From Variovorax sp. PMC12 (GTDB lineage: Bacteria > Pseudomonadota > Gammaproteobacteria > Burkholderiales > Burkholderiaceae_C), in the NCBI RefSeq assembly GCF_003019815.1, contig NZ_CP027774.1:620001-684000 (forward strand): 64,000 nt of DNA, given 5' to 3'. The stretch's first letter is position 1; every line of letters starts with the position of its first letter. A program made the position numbers and the translations under genes. Positions 1 through 9,305 of the stretch are shown piece by piece. Below the pieces are notes generated by a model. It saw only the letters and a list, made by a program, of their open reading frames with translations. It had not been told where the DNA came from and did not search any database.

Positions 1-2
1 AG

Positions 3-1733
3 GAAGGCGGCGCGCTGCAAATCCACTGCTCGACGCAGCACCCCAGCGAAATGCAGCACCTGGTGGCGCATGCGCTGCACCTGCAGTCGAACGAAGTGCA
101 TGTCGAATGCCGGCGCATGGGCGGCGGCTTCGGCGGCAAGGAATCGCAGTCGGCGCTGTTCGCCTGCGTGGCGGCCATCGCGGCGCGCCAGCTGCAGCGC
201 CCGGTGAAGCTGCGGCTGGACCGCGACGACGACTTCATGGTCACCGGCCGTCGCCACTGCTTCTGGTACGAATACGAGGTGGGCTACGACGACGAGGGCC
301 GCATCCTCGGCGCCGAGATCACCATGGTCTCGCGCGCCGGCCACTCGGCCGACCTGTCGGGCCCCGTGATGACGCGTGCGCTGTGCCACTTCGACAATGC
401 CTACTGGCTGCCCAACGTGGCCATGCACGGCTTCTCGGGCAAGACCAACACGCAGAGCAACACCGCGTTTCGCGGCTTCGGCGGCCCGCAGGGCGCCATT
501 GCCATCGAGAACATCCTGGATTCGGTGGCCCGCGAGCTCCAGCGCGATCCGCTGGACGTGCGGCGCGTCAACTTCTACGGCAAGACGGAGAACAACGTCA
601 CCCCGTACCGCCAGACAGTGACCGACAACATCGTCCACGAACTCGTGGCCGAACTCGAAGCCAGCAGCGACTACCGCGCGCGGCGCGAGGACATCGCGGC
701 CTTCAACAAGAAGAGCGTGGTGCTCAAGCGCGGGCTGGCGCTGGCGCCGCTGAAGTTCGGCATCTCGTTCAACGTGAAGCACTTCAACCAGGCCGGCGCG
801 CTGGTGCATGTATACACCGACGGCTCGATCCTCGTGAACCACGGCGGGACCGAGATGGGGCAGGGCCTGAACACCAAGGTGGCGCAGGTGGTGGCGCACG
901 AGCTGGGCGTGAGCTTCGAGCGCGTACGCGTCACCGCGACCGACACCACCAAGGTGGCCAACACCTCGGCCACGGCCGCATCGACCGGTGCCGACCTGAA
1001 CGGCAAGGCCGCGCAGGACGCGGCGCGCCAGATCCGCGAGCGCCTGGCCGACTGCGCGGCCGAGCGCCACGGCGGCACGGCCGCCGAGGTGCGCTTCGCG
1101 AACGACAAGGTCGAGGTCAACGGCAAGACGCTGGCCTTCAGCACCGTGGTGGGCGAGGCCTACCTCGACCGCAAGCAGCTGTGGTCCGACGGCTTCTACG
1201 CCACCCCCGGCCTGAGCTGGGACAAGGACAAGATGCAGGGCCGCCCGTTCTACTACTACGCCTACGGCGCGGCGGTGAGCGAGGTGATCGTCGACACGCT
1301 CACCGGCGAATGGAAGCTGCTGCGCGCCGACATCCTGCACGACGCGGGCAAGTCGCTGAACCCGGCGGTGGACATCGGCCAGGTCGAGGGCGCCTTCATC
1401 CAGGGGATGGGCTGGCTCACCACCGAGGAGCTGGTATGGCATCCGCAAAGCGGCAAGCTCACCACGCACGCGCCCAGTACCTACAAGATCCCGACCGCCA
1501 ACGACTGCCCGCCCGTGTTCAACGTGCGCCTGTTCGAAGGCCAGAACTTCGAGGACTCGATCCACCGCAGCAAGGCCGTGGGCGAGCCGCCCCTCCTGCT
1601 GCCGTTCTCGGTGTTCTTCGCGATCCGCGACGCGGTGTCGGCCGCGGGTGACCACAAGGTCGATCCGCCGCTGAAGGCGCCGGCGACCAGCGAGTCGATT
1701 CTTCGCGCCGTCACCGCTGTCCAGTCCGCATAG
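3..1733 (+). CDS. xdhB: Xanthine dehydrogenase, molybdopterin-binding subunit (5' end outside window)
   Basis: Large molybdenum-cofactor subunit of xanthine dehydrogenase, which oxidises hypoxanthine to xanthine and urate. The reading frame is open from base 3, before the first ATG at 51, so the gene starts left of the window and about 576 codons are present. Family motifs are visible: GGGFGGKES (near base 120), AFRGFGGPQG (near 466), HGGTEMGQG (near 841) and the catalytic glutamate in KAVGEPPLLL (near 1573). The frame ends normally at TAG. No xdhC chaperone gene follows; a LysR regulator and a purine permease come next, which fits a purine-catabolism locus. Family identity is confident. Confidence 0.95.
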   Translation, partial: EGGALQIHCSTQHPSEMQHLVAHALHLQSNEVHVECRRMGGGFGGKESQSALFACVAAIAARQLQRPVKLRLDRDDDFMVTGRRHCFWYEYEVGYDDEGRILGAEITMVSRAGHSADLSGPVMTRALCHFDNAYWLPNVAMHGFSGKTNTQSNTAFRGFGGPQGAIAIENILDSVARELQRDPLDVRRVNFYGKTENNVTPYRQTVTDNIVHELVAELEASSDYRARREDIAAFNKKSVVLKRGLALAPLKFGISFNVKHFNQAGALVHVYTDGSILVNHGGTEMGQGLNTKVAQVVAHELGVSFERVRVTATDTTKVANTSATAASTGADLNGKAAQDAARQIRERLADCAAERHGGTAAEVRFANDKVEVNGKTLAFSTVVGEAYLDRKQLWSDGFYATPGLSWDKDKMQGRPFYYYAYGAAVSEVIVDTLTGEWKLLRADILHDAGKSLNPAVDIGQVEGAFIQGMGWLTTEELVWHPQSGKLTTHAPSTYKIPTANDCPPVFNVRLFEGQNFEDSIHRSKAVGEPPLLLPFSVFFAIRDAVSAAGDHKVDPPLKAPATSESILRAVTAVQSA

Positions 1734-1742
1734 TCACTCGTA

Positions 1743-1765
1743 GACTTTGGCGCATGTCCAAAGTC
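1743..1765 (+). terminator. Hairpin just downstream of xdhB
   Basis: Perfect 8-bp stem GACTTTGG / CCAAAGTC around a 7-base loop, starting 9 bases after the xdhB stop. It is followed by CTCCCC rather than a T tract, so it may be a weak terminator or part of a dispersed intergenic repeat. Confidence 0.45.
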
Positions 1766-1799
1766 CTCCCCATGCCACACGTCCCGATTCCATTCGCGA

Positions 1800-1890
1800 A
1801 ACTCCGCGGAACCGGCTTTGCCGAGCCGCGGGTGTCGCCCCCGGCAGGGGGTGGGCGAAGCGACACGAAGTGCGCGAACACCGGGGGCGA
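1800..1890. repeat. Structured GC-rich intergenic repeat
   Basis: Nested inverted repeats fill this gap. CCGCGG flanks CGGC-TTT-GCCG (1804-1831). GTGTCG (1832-1837) pairs with CGACAC (1861-1866) around an inner CCCCC-GGCA-GGGGG. From memory, elements of this style are common between genes in Comamonadaceae. The unit ends a few bases before the LysR start codon, so it forms most of that gene's leader. Confidence 0.45.
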
Positions 1891-1895
1891 GTGCC

Positions 1896-2876
1896 ATGCG
1901 TGACCAGGCGCTTTTCGACAAGATCGATCTGCACCTCATCCGGGTGCTTCACACCGTGCTGACCGACCGCAGCGTCTCGCGCGCCGCCATTCGGCTGGGC
2001 ATGTACCAGCCGGCCGTCTCGGCCGCGCTCAAGCGCCTGCGCGAGCTGTCGGGCGATCCGCTGCTGGTGCGCTCGGGCTCGGGCATGGTACCGACCGATG
2101 CGGGGCTGCGCATGATCGAGCCTGCGGCCAGCATCCTGCGCGCGGCCGAGATGCTGTTCTCCGACGCGCGCGGCTTCGATCCGCAGTCGGCCGCCACCAC
2201 CTTCCGCATCGCCGCCAGCGACTACATGGACCCGCTGTTCCTGCCGATGCTGGTGGCGCAGGTCAAACGCGACGCACCGCTGTGCCAGATCGAGATCCAT
2301 GCGCTCACGCCCGACTCGGACTACCACGGCCACCTGGCGCTCGGCCAGGTCGACCTGGTGATCGGCAACTGGCTCAAGCCGCCGGAAGACCTGCACATGG
2401 CGCGGCTGTTCGGCGACGAGGTGGTGTCGCTGGTCAACAAGGACCATCCGGCGGTGCGCCGCGGCTGGGACCTGGAGACCTGGCTGGCGGCGGAACACAT
2501 CGCGCCCACGCCCATGCACCCGGGCGGGCGCGGCATCATCGACCAGATGCTCGACGAGCTGGGCCGGCAGCGCAACATCACGGCGCGCTGCGCGCACTTC
2601 GGGCTCATTCCCGACATGGTGGCCTCCAGCCTGCTGGTGCTGACCACCGGGCGACAGTACTGCGAGCGCTTCGCGGCGCGGCTGCCGCTGGCGATCCTCG
2701 AATGCCCGGTGGCGCTGCCGCGCCTCATGTACTACCAGCTCTGGCACGAACGCACCCATTCGTCGAGTTCGGCGCGTTGGCTGCGCGAATGCATCAAGGA
2801 CGTGGCGGCGTCGCTGCGCCCGCCACCCTCCATGGCCGCGCGGCCGCCCGCCGCCCCCGAGACATCCGATCCCTGA
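1896..2876 (+). CDS. LysR-family transcriptional regulator
   Basis: Predicted 326-residue LysR-type regulator. An N-terminal winged helix (about residues 8-65, containing SVSRAAIRLGMYQPAVSAAL) is followed by a substrate-binding-like effector domain. The ATG at 1896 is preferred over an upstream in-frame ATG at 1818, because the helix-turn-helix normally begins within the first ten residues and the intervening DNA is a structured repeat. It lies between xdhB and a purine permease on the same strand, so a purine-derived effector is plausible. That link is inference from position only. Confidence 0.9.
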   Translation: MRDQALFDKIDLHLIRVLHTVLTDRSVSRAAIRLGMYQPAVSAALKRLRELSGDPLLVRSGSGMVPTDAGLRMIEPAASILRAAEMLFSDARGFDPQSAATTFRIAASDYMDPLFLPMLVAQVKRDAPLCQIEIHALTPDSDYHGHLALGQVDLVIGNWLKPPEDLHMARLFGDEVVSLVNKDHPAVRRGWDLETWLAAEHIAPTPMHPGGRGIIDQMLDELGRQRNITARCAHFGLIPDMVASSLLVLTTGRQYCERFAARLPLAILECPVALPRLMYYQLWHERTHSSSSARWLRECIKDVAASLRPPPSMAARPPAAPETSDP

Positions 2877-2951
2877 GAGATCCCCGTTCGCGCTGGCGTC
2901 GTGAGCGGGGCAACGATGAAAACCGCCACTACAACAGCTGGAGACAAGCAA

Positions 2952-4352
2952 ATGAGTTCGTTTGAACAGGCGCCCAAAGGCGCCGAGCCCCGCGCGCCGG
3001 GGCATGTCGAGTCCGCGCGTCCGCGCGCGGCTGTGGGCAGCGCAAGCGGCTCGGGCCTGCTTGAACGGGTGTTCAAGCTCAGCGCGCACAACACCACCGT
3101 GCGCACCGAGGTCATCGCGGGGCTCACCACCTTCCTGACGATGGCCTACATCATCTTCGTGAACCCCTCGATCCTGGGGGACGCGGGCATGCCCAAGGGT
3201 GCGGTGTTCGTGGCCACCTGCCTGATCGCGGCGCTGGGCACGCTCATCATGGGCCTGTATGCCAACTACCCGATCGCGATGGCGCCGGGCATGGGCCTGA
3301 ACGCCTATTTCGCCTACGTGGTGGTGCTGGGCATGGGCTACACGTGGCAGGTCGCGCTGGGCGCGGTGTTCATCTCGGGCTGCCTGTTCCTGATCGTGAC
3401 GGTCACCGGATTGCGGGAGCTTTTCATACAGGGCATACCGCAGTCCTTGCGAACGGCGATCACCGTGGGCATCGGCATGTTCCTGGCGCTCATCGCGCTC
3501 AAGAGCGCCGGCGTGGTCGCGGCGTCGCCGGCCACCTTCGTCACGCTGGGCGACCTGCACTCGGCGCCGGTGATCCTGGCCACGCTGGGCTTCCTGATCA
3601 TCGTGGCGCTGGACAAGCTCAAGGTGCGCGGCGCGATCCTGATCGGCATCGTCACGGTGACGGTGCTGTCGTTCTTCTTCGGCGGCAACAAGTTCCACGG
3701 CGTGTTCGACGCGCCGCCTTCGATCGCGCCCACCTTCATGCAGCTGGACATCATGGGCGCGCTCAAGGGCGGCATCCTGAACGTGGTGCTGGTTTTCTTC
3801 CTGGTCGAGATGTTCGACGCGACCGGCACGCTGATGGGCGTGGCCAAGCGCGCCGGCCTGCTGGTGCCGGGCAAGATGGAGCGCATGAATAAGGCGCTGC
3901 TGGCCGACAGCGGCGCGATCTTCGCGGGCTCGCTGCTCGGCACCTCGAGCACCACGGCCTACGTGGAAAGCGCGGCGGGGGTGCAGGCCGGTGGGCGTAC
4001 CGGCCTCACGGCCGTGGTGGTGGCGCTGCTGTTCCTCGCCTGCCTGATGATCTCGCCGCTGGCGGGCTCGGTGCCGGCGTATGCCACGGCACCGGCGCTG
4101 CTCTTCGTGGGCTGCCTGATGCTGCGCGACCTGGTCGAGCTCGACTGGGAAGACACCACCGAGGTGATCCCGGCCGCCGTCACCGCGCTGACGATGCCCT
4201 TCACCTACTCGATCGCCAACGGCCTGGCCTTCGGCTTCATCACCTATGCCGTGCTGAAGCTGTGCACCGGCCGGGCACGGGAAGTGCATGCGATGGTCTG
4301 GGTCATCGCCGCCGTGTTCCTGTTCAAGTTCGCCTATATCGGCGGGCATTGA
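2952..4352 (+). CDS. NCS2/AzgA-family purine (hypoxanthine/guanine/adenine) permease
   Basis: Polytopic inner-membrane purine:proton symporter of the AzgA branch of the nucleobase-cation symporter family. Family signatures are TEVIAGLTTFLTMAYIIFVN near the start, APGMGLNAYFAY, and FFLVEMFDATGTLMGVAK later. The chosen ATG at 2952 has GGAG eight bases upstream; in-frame starts at 2901 and 2916 would add a low-complexity N-terminus without a better ribosome site. Length (466 residues) is close to the family norm of 430-450 plus an N-terminal extension. Neighbours (xdhB, nucleoside ABC transporter) support purine uptake. The exact base transported is not readable from the sequence. Confidence 0.9.
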   Translation: MSSFEQAPKGAEPRAPGHVESARPRAAVGSASGSGLLERVFKLSAHNTTVRTEVIAGLTTFLTMAYIIFVNPSILGDAGMPKGAVFVATCLIAALGTLIMGLYANYPIAMAPGMGLNAYFAYVVVLGMGYTWQVALGAVFISGCLFLIVTVTGLRELFIQGIPQSLRTAITVGIGMFLALIALKSAGVVAASPATFVTLGDLHSAPVILATLGFLIIVALDKLKVRGAILIGIVTVTVLSFFFGGNKFHGVFDAPPSIAPTFMQLDIMGALKGGILNVVLVFFLVEMFDATGTLMGVAKRAGLLVPGKMERMNKALLADSGAIFAGSLLGTSSTTAYVESAAGVQAGGRTGLTAVVVALLFLACLMISPLAGSVPAYATAPALLFVGCLMLRDLVELDWEDTTEVIPAAVTALTMPFTYSIANGLAFGFITYAVLKLCTGRAREVHAMVWVIAAVFLFKFAYIGGH

Positions 4353-4401
4353 CGCCGTGAACTGAGCAAAGCGCCGTCGGGCGCCGATGGTCGCGGGAGC
4401 C

Positions 4402-4418
4402 GCTATTAAACTTATAGC
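4402..4418. repeat. Short AT-rich palindromic element GCTAT-N7-ATAGC
   Basis: Inverted repeat GCTAT (4402-4406) and ATAGC (4414-4418) separated by TAAACTT, in the gap between the permease and the ABC transporter. From memory, elements of this form are frequent in Comamonadaceae intergenic DNA. It could equally be a small operator or promoter element for the ABC operon starting at 4467. Confidence 0.35.
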
Positions 4419-4466
4419 TGCTTCCGCTTTGTTGCTGTTGAACGAGACAAACCCACGAAACCCGGC

Positions 4467-5993
4467 ATGACAACCCCCAGACTCCAGCTCGCGCACATCA
4501 CCAAGCGGTATCCCGCGGTGGTGGCCAACAGCGACATCACCCTGGCCGTGCAGCCCGGCGAAATCCACGCCGTGCTCGGCGAGAACGGCGCCGGCAAGTC
4601 GACCCTGATGAAGATCATCTACGGGTCGGTCAAGCCCGACGAAGGCACCGTCACCTTCGACGGCCAGGCCGTCAACCTGCGCAACCCCCAGCAGGCGAGG
4701 GCGCTGGGCATCAGCATGGTGTTCCAGCATTTCAGCCTGTTCGACACGCTCACCGTGGCCGAGAACGTCTGGCTGGGGCTGGACAAGTCGCTGCAGCTGG
4801 CCGAGGTGGCGCGCAGCATCACGGCCAAGGCGAGCGAGTACGGCCTGGACATCGACCCCTCGCGACCGGTGCACACGCTGTCGGTGGGCGAGATGCAGCG
4901 GGTGGAGATCATCCGCGCGCTGCTCACCAACCCCAAGCTGCTGATCCTCGACGAGCCGACATCGGTGCTCACGCCGCAGGCCGTGCTCAAGCTGTTCCAG
5001 GTGCTCAAGAAGCTGTCGTCGGAGGGCTGCAGCATTCTCTATATCAGCCACAAGCTGCACGAGATCCGCGAGCTGTGCACCGCCTGCACCGTGCTGCGCG
5101 GCGGCAAGGTGACGGGGGTGTGCAACCCGCAGAACGAGAGCAACGAGTCGCTCTCGCGGCTGATGATCGGCAGCGAGCCGCCGCCGCTGAAGCACCGGCC
5201 GGTGCACGCGGGCGCCGTGGCGCTGCGCGTCGAGCGGCTGTCGCTGGCGCGCGAGGACCAGTTCGGCGTGGACCTCGACGGCATTTCCTTCGAAGTGCGC
5301 GCGGGCGAAGTGGTCGGCATCGCGGGCGTCTCGGGCAACGGGCAAAAGGAACTGCTCTACACCTTGTCGGGCGAGGACGTGCGCGCCGAGGCCGCGATGG
5401 TCCGCGTGTTCGACAAGCCGGCGGGCAGGCTGCGACCGCGCGCGCGGCGCGCCCTGGGCCTGCATTTCGTGCCCGAGGAACGGCTGGGCCGCGGCGCGGT
5501 GCCCACGCTGGGGCTCGCGCACAACCTCCTGCTCACGCGCAGCAATGCGGTCGGGCGGGGCGGCTGGATCCGCACCGGCGCGCTCGAGCGCCATGCGCGC
5601 TCGATCATCGAGCGTTTCAACGTCAAGGCGGGCGGCCCGCATGCGGCGGCGCGCTCGCTGTCGGGCGGCAACCTGCAGAAATTCATCGTTGGCCGCGAGA
5701 TCGACGCCAATCCCAGGCTCTTCATCGTCTCGCAGCCGACCTGGGGCGTGGACGTGGGCGCCGCCGCGCTGATCCGCGGCGAGATCCTCGCGCTGCGCGA
5801 TGCCGGCTGCGCCGTGCTGGTGGTCAGCGAGGAACTCGACGAGCTGTTCGAGATCAGCGACCGGCTGCACGTGATCGCCAAGGGGCGGCTGTCGCCGTCC
5901 GTCGACCGCGCGGCGGCCACGCTGCCGCAGATCGGCGAATGGATGAGCGGCCTGTGGCAAGGGCACAAGGACACGGAGGCAGCCCATGCTTAA
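4467..5993 (+). CDS. Nucleoside-type ABC transporter, duplicated ATP-binding protein
   Basis: Cytoplasmic ATPase of a BMP-type (nucleoside) ABC importer, 508 residues with two fused nucleotide-binding domains. Domain 1 has Walker A GENGAGKST, signature LSVGEMQRVEI and Walker B LLILDEPTSVLT. Domain 2 has the degenerate Walker A GVSGNGQKELL, signature LSGGNLQKFIVGRE and QPTWGVDVGA in place of a classic Walker B, which is normal for this sugar/nucleoside subfamily. Its 3' end overlaps the first permease by 8 bases, indicating one operon with the two permeases and binding protein. Confidence 0.92.
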   Translation: MTTPRLQLAHITKRYPAVVANSDITLAVQPGEIHAVLGENGAGKSTLMKIIYGSVKPDEGTVTFDGQAVNLRNPQQARALGISMVFQHFSLFDTLTVAENVWLGLDKSLQLAEVARSITAKASEYGLDIDPSRPVHTLSVGEMQRVEIIRALLTNPKLLILDEPTSVLTPQAVLKLFQVLKKLSSEGCSILYISHKLHEIRELCTACTVLRGGKVTGVCNPQNESNESLSRLMIGSEPPPLKHRPVHAGAVALRVERLSLAREDQFGVDLDGISFEVRAGEVVGIAGVSGNGQKELLYTLSGEDVRAEAAMVRVFDKPAGRLRPRARRALGLHFVPEERLGRGAVPTLGLAHNLLLTRSNAVGRGGWIRTGALERHARSIIERFNVKAGGPHAAARSLSGGNLQKFIVGREIDANPRLFIVSQPTWGVDVGAAALIRGEILALRDAGCAVLVVSEELDELFEISDRLHVIAKGRLSPSVDRAAATLPQIGEWMSGLWQGHKDTEAAHA

Positions 5994-7134
5994 GCTCGAA
6001 CCCCGCCCGGAGCTGTCGCGCTTCTGGAGCTATGCCTCGCCGATCCTGGCGCTGCTGATCACCGTGCTGATCGGCGTGGCGCTGTTCGCCGCACTCGGCA
6101 AGGACCCGGTCAAGGGCCTGCTGGTGTTCTTCTACGAGCCCATCAAGAACGGCTACGCCATCGGCGAGCTGATGGTCAAGGCCACGCCGCTGCTCATCAT
6201 CGCGCTGGGGCTGGCCGTGTGCTTCCGCTCGAACGTGTGGAACATCGGCGCCGAAGGGCAGTTCGTGTTCGGCGCCATCGCGGCGGGCGGCGTCGCGCTG
6301 CTGGCCGACAAGACCACCGGACAGTGGATCGTGGTGGCCATCCTGGCCGCGGGCATCCTCGGCGGCATGGTGTGGGCGGGCATCGTCGCGTTGCTGCGCG
6401 ACAAGTGCAACGCCAACGAGATCCTGGTGAGCCTGATGCTGGTCTACGTGGCCACGCTGCTGCTGGGCTACATGGTCTTCGGCCCGTGGAAAGACCCGAA
6501 CGGCTACAACTTTCCGCAGACCAAGACCTTCGAGGCGGTCACGCAGATCCCGCGCCTGTTCAAGGGCTCGCGCGTGAGCATCGGGCTGGTCATCGCGCTG
6601 GTCGGGGCTGGGGCGCTGTGGGTGTTCCTGTTCCGCACGCGCGCGGGCTTTGCGCAGCAGGTCGGCGGTCTGGCGCCGGCGGCCTCGCGCTACGCGGGCT
6701 TCTCGGCCCGCCGCGCGGTGTGGATCGCGCTGCTGACCTCGGGCGGCGCGGCCGGCCTGGCCGGCGCGCTCGAAGTGGCCGGCCCGCTCGGGCAGCTCAC
6801 GCCGTACGTGCCGGCGGGCTACGGCTTCGCGGCCATCATCGTGGCCTTCGTCGGGCGGCTGCATCCGGTGGGCATGATCTTCTCGGCCATCCTCATGAGC
6901 ATGTTCTACATCGGCGGCGAACTGGCGCAGTCGCGCCTGGGCCTGCCGAAGTCGCTCACCGGCGTGTTCCAGGGCCTGCTGCTGTTCACGCTGCTGGCCT
7001 GCGACACGCTCATCGCCTACCGCATCCGCCGCAAGGCGGCCGCCAAGGCCGCCTCCGGCATGACCACCGCCTCGCTGCAGGCCAGCACACCCATCACCGC
7101 GCCCGTCGCGCGCCCGAACGAGGGAGCCCTCTGA
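5986..7134 (+). CDS. Nucleoside-type ABC transporter permease 1
   Basis: Inner-membrane permease of the BPD_transp_2 type, 382 residues with about eight to ten hydrophobic segments. It contains the typical stretch SNVWNIGAEGQFVFGAI and the cytoplasmic coupling region NANEILVSLMLVYVA. It starts inside the last codons of the ATPase gene (8-base overlap) and is separated from the second permease by a single base, so translation is probably coupled. With its partner it forms the membrane channel of a nucleoside/purine importer. Substrate is inferred from family and neighbours. Confidence 0.92.
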   Translation: MLKLEPRPELSRFWSYASPILALLITVLIGVALFAALGKDPVKGLLVFFYEPIKNGYAIGELMVKATPLLIIALGLAVCFRSNVWNIGAEGQFVFGAIAAGGVALLADKTTGQWIVVAILAAGILGGMVWAGIVALLRDKCNANEILVSLMLVYVATLLLGYMVFGPWKDPNGYNFPQTKTFEAVTQIPRLFKGSRVSIGLVIALVGAGALWVFLFRTRAGFAQQVGGLAPAASRYAGFSARRAVWIALLTSGGAAGLAGALEVAGPLGQLTPYVPAGYGFAAIIVAFVGRLHPVGMIFSAILMSMFYIGGELAQSRLGLPKSLTGVFQGLLLFTLLACDTLIAYRIRRKAAAKAASGMTTASLQASTPITAPVARPNEGAL

Positions 7135-7135
7135 C

Positions 7136-8056
7136 ATGGAAAGCTACGCACTCCTGCTCGGCTCGACGCTGAGCGCCGGTACGGTGCTCGCCATCGCGGC
7201 GCTGGGCCTGCTCATCAACGAGAAGGCCGGCATCGTCAACCTCGGTGCCGAGGGCATGATGCTGTGCGCCGCCATCGCGGGCTTCGCGACGGTCGTCACC
7301 ACGCACAACCCGTGGCTCGGCTTTCTGGCCGGCATGGCGGCGGGGGCCCTGCTTGCCGCCTTCTTCGGCGTGCTGGTGATCTGGCTCAACACCAACCAGT
7401 ACGCGACCGGGCTCGCGCTGAGCCTGTTCGGCGTGGGCTTCTCGGCCTTCGCCGGCATCAACTTCGTGCAGGCCAAGCTGCCGGAAAGCGCGTCCTACGC
7501 GATTCCCGTGCTGGGCGACCTTCCCCTCGTCGGCCCGGCGCTGTTTCGCCATCACCCGATGGTGTATGCCGCGATGGCGCTGACCGCCGGGCTGATCTGG
7601 TTCCTGTACCGCACGCGCGCCGGCCTGGTGCTGCGCTCGGTCGGCGAATCGCCAGAGTCGGCGCATGCGCTGGGCTACCCGGTGCGGCGCATCCGCTTCC
7701 TGGCGGTGATCGCGGGCGGTGCGCTGTGCGGGCTGGCGGGCGCGTACCTCTCGACGGTGTACACGCCGCTGTGGGTCGAGGGCATGGTGGCGGGCCGCGG
7801 CTGGATCGCGCTGGCGCTCACCACCTTCGCGACCTGGCGGCCGGTTCGCGTGCTGCTGGGCGCTTACCTGTTCGGCGGCGTCTCGATGCTGGGCTTCCAC
7901 CTGCAGAGCAGCGGTGTCGACGTGCCCGCGCAGTTCCTCAGCATGCTGCAGTACATCGCGCCGATCGTGGTGCTGGCGCTGATCTCGCGCAACCCCGCGT
8001 TCATCCGCGCCAACATGCCGGCGTCCATCGGGAAACCGTTCTACCCCGGCTCATAA
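7136..8056 (+). CDS. Nucleoside-type ABC transporter permease 2
   Basis: Second permease of the same importer, 306 residues. It carries NEKAGIVNLGAEGMMLCAA near the N-terminus and the coupling motif NTNQYATGLALSLFGVG, both characteristic of the partner permease in BMP systems, plus about eight hydrophobic segments. It begins one base after the preceding stop and is followed 49 bases later by the binding-protein gene. All four components of the transporter are therefore contiguous. Confidence 0.92.
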   Translation: MESYALLLGSTLSAGTVLAIAALGLLINEKAGIVNLGAEGMMLCAAIAGFATVVTTHNPWLGFLAGMAAGALLAAFFGVLVIWLNTNQYATGLALSLFGVGFSAFAGINFVQAKLPESASYAIPVLGDLPLVGPALFRHHPMVYAAMALTAGLIWFLYRTRAGLVLRSVGESPESAHALGYPVRRIRFLAVIAGGALCGLAGAYLSTVYTPLWVEGMVAGRGWIALALTTFATWRPVRVLLGAYLFGGVSMLGFHLQSSGVDVPAQFLSMLQYIAPIVVLALISRNPAFIRANMPASIGKPFYPGS

Positions 8057-8105
8057 TCGCGTTTTCGTTTTCCCGCCAACCCGTCCTTTTTGAGGATTTC
8101 CGACA

Positions 8106-9281
8106 ATGAATGATCTGAACAAGCGCTCCCTGCTCAAGCTGGCTGCCTTCACCGCGGTCGCTTCGGCCGCCCTGATCGGCTGCGGCAAGAAAGAAGAAGC
8201 CGCAGCACCGGCCGCCGCACCCGCGGCCCCGGCTCCCGTGGCGGCCGCCCCGGCGCCGGCACCGGCAGCGCCGCTGAACATCGCGTTCGCCTATGTCGGT
8301 CCGGTGGGCGACGGCGGCTGGTCGTTCGCGCACGACAACGCCCGCAAGGCGCTCGAAAAGGAATTCGGCGACAAGATCAAGACCACCTTCGTTGAAAGCG
8401 TGCCCGAAGGCGCGGACGCCGAGCGCGTGTTCCGCGACTTCGTGAGCCAGGGCAACAAACTGATCTTCGGCACCACCTTCGGCTACATGGAGCCCATGCT
8501 CAAGGTCGCGGCCGACAGCAAGGACGTGAAGTTCGAGCACGCCACCGGCTACAAGACGTCGGAAAACATGCGCACCTACGACAGCCGCACGTACGAAGGC
8601 GCGTACATGGCCGGCGTCATCGCCGGTGCCATGACCAAGAGCAACACCCTGGGCGTGGTCGGCTCGGTGCCGATCCCCGAAGTGCTGCGCAACATCAACA
8701 GCTTCACGCTGGGCGCGCAGTCGGTGAACCCGAAGATCACGACCAAGGTCGTGTGGGTGAACGAGTGGTTCAGCCCGCCGAAGGAAACCGAAGCCGCCAC
8801 CGCGCTGATCAACGGCGGCGCCGACGTGCTGTTCCAGAACACCGACTCGCCGGCCGTGCTCAAGACCGCGCAGGAAAAGGGCAAGCGCGCGTTCGGCTGG
8901 GACTCCGACATGACCGCCTACGGTCCCAAGGCCCACCTGGCCTCCGCCGTCATCAACTGGACCCCGTACTACGTGAAGGCCACCCAGGAAGCGCTGGACG
9001 GCAAGTGGACCACCGGCCAGTCGTGGTGGGGCGTGAAGGAAGGCGCCATCGACCTCGTGTCGATCGCCGAGGACGTGCCGGCCGAAGCCAAGGCCAAGGT
9101 CGATGAAGTCAAGAAGGGCCTGAAGGACGGCAGCTTCGTGATCTGGAAGGGGCCGATCCTCGGCCAGGACGGCAAGGAACTGGTCGCCAAGGACGCCGTG
9201 GCCGACGACAAATTCCTCTCTGGCATCAACTTCTACGTCAAGGGCGTGGAAGGCAAGGTGCCGGGCGGCGACAAGAAGTAA
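8106..9281 (+). CDS. BMP-family nucleoside-binding lipoprotein
   Basis: Periplasmic, membrane-anchored substrate-binding protein (391 residues) for the ABC transporter just upstream. The N-terminus is a lipoprotein signal with lipobox LIGC (Cys26), then a long Ala/Pro linker of about 25 residues, then the BMP/PnrA fold starting at AFAYVGPVGDGGW. Other family segments are HATGYKTSENM, RTYEGAYMAGVIAGAMT and NEWFSPPKE. The gene is last in its operon and is followed by a strong hairpin. BMP proteins of this branch bind purine nucleosides in studied relatives; the neighbouring purine genes support the same here. Confidence 0.93.
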   Translation: MNDLNKRSLLKLAAFTAVASAALIGCGKKEEAAAPAAAPAAPAPVAAAPAPAPAAPLNIAFAYVGPVGDGGWSFAHDNARKALEKEFGDKIKTTFVESVPEGADAERVFRDFVSQGNKLIFGTTFGYMEPMLKVAADSKDVKFEHATGYKTSENMRTYDSRTYEGAYMAGVIAGAMTKSNTLGVVGSVPIPEVLRNINSFTLGAQSVNPKITTKVVWVNEWFSPPKETEAATALINGGADVLFQNTDSPAVLKTAQEKGKRAFGWDSDMTAYGPKAHLASAVINWTPYYVKATQEALDGKWTTGQSWWGVKEGAIDLVSIAEDVPAEAKAKVDEVKKGLKDGSFVIWKGPILGQDGKELVAKDAVADDKFLSGINFYVKGVEGKVPGGDKK

Positions 9282-9305
9282 CGCAGCAGCGCGCTGACGG
9301 ATTCA

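Noticed and set aside
51..1733. ATG at 51 as the start of xdhB
   Set aside because: The same frame is open and reads conserved xdhB sequence (EGGALQIHCSTQHPSE) from base 3, so the true start is outside the window.
1734..5987. A 1417-codon open frame on the minus strand
   Set aside because: It runs antisense to LysR, permease and ABC ATPase genes with clear motifs. Its composition (His, Arg, Gln, Ala rich) is typical of a shadow frame in GC-rich DNA.
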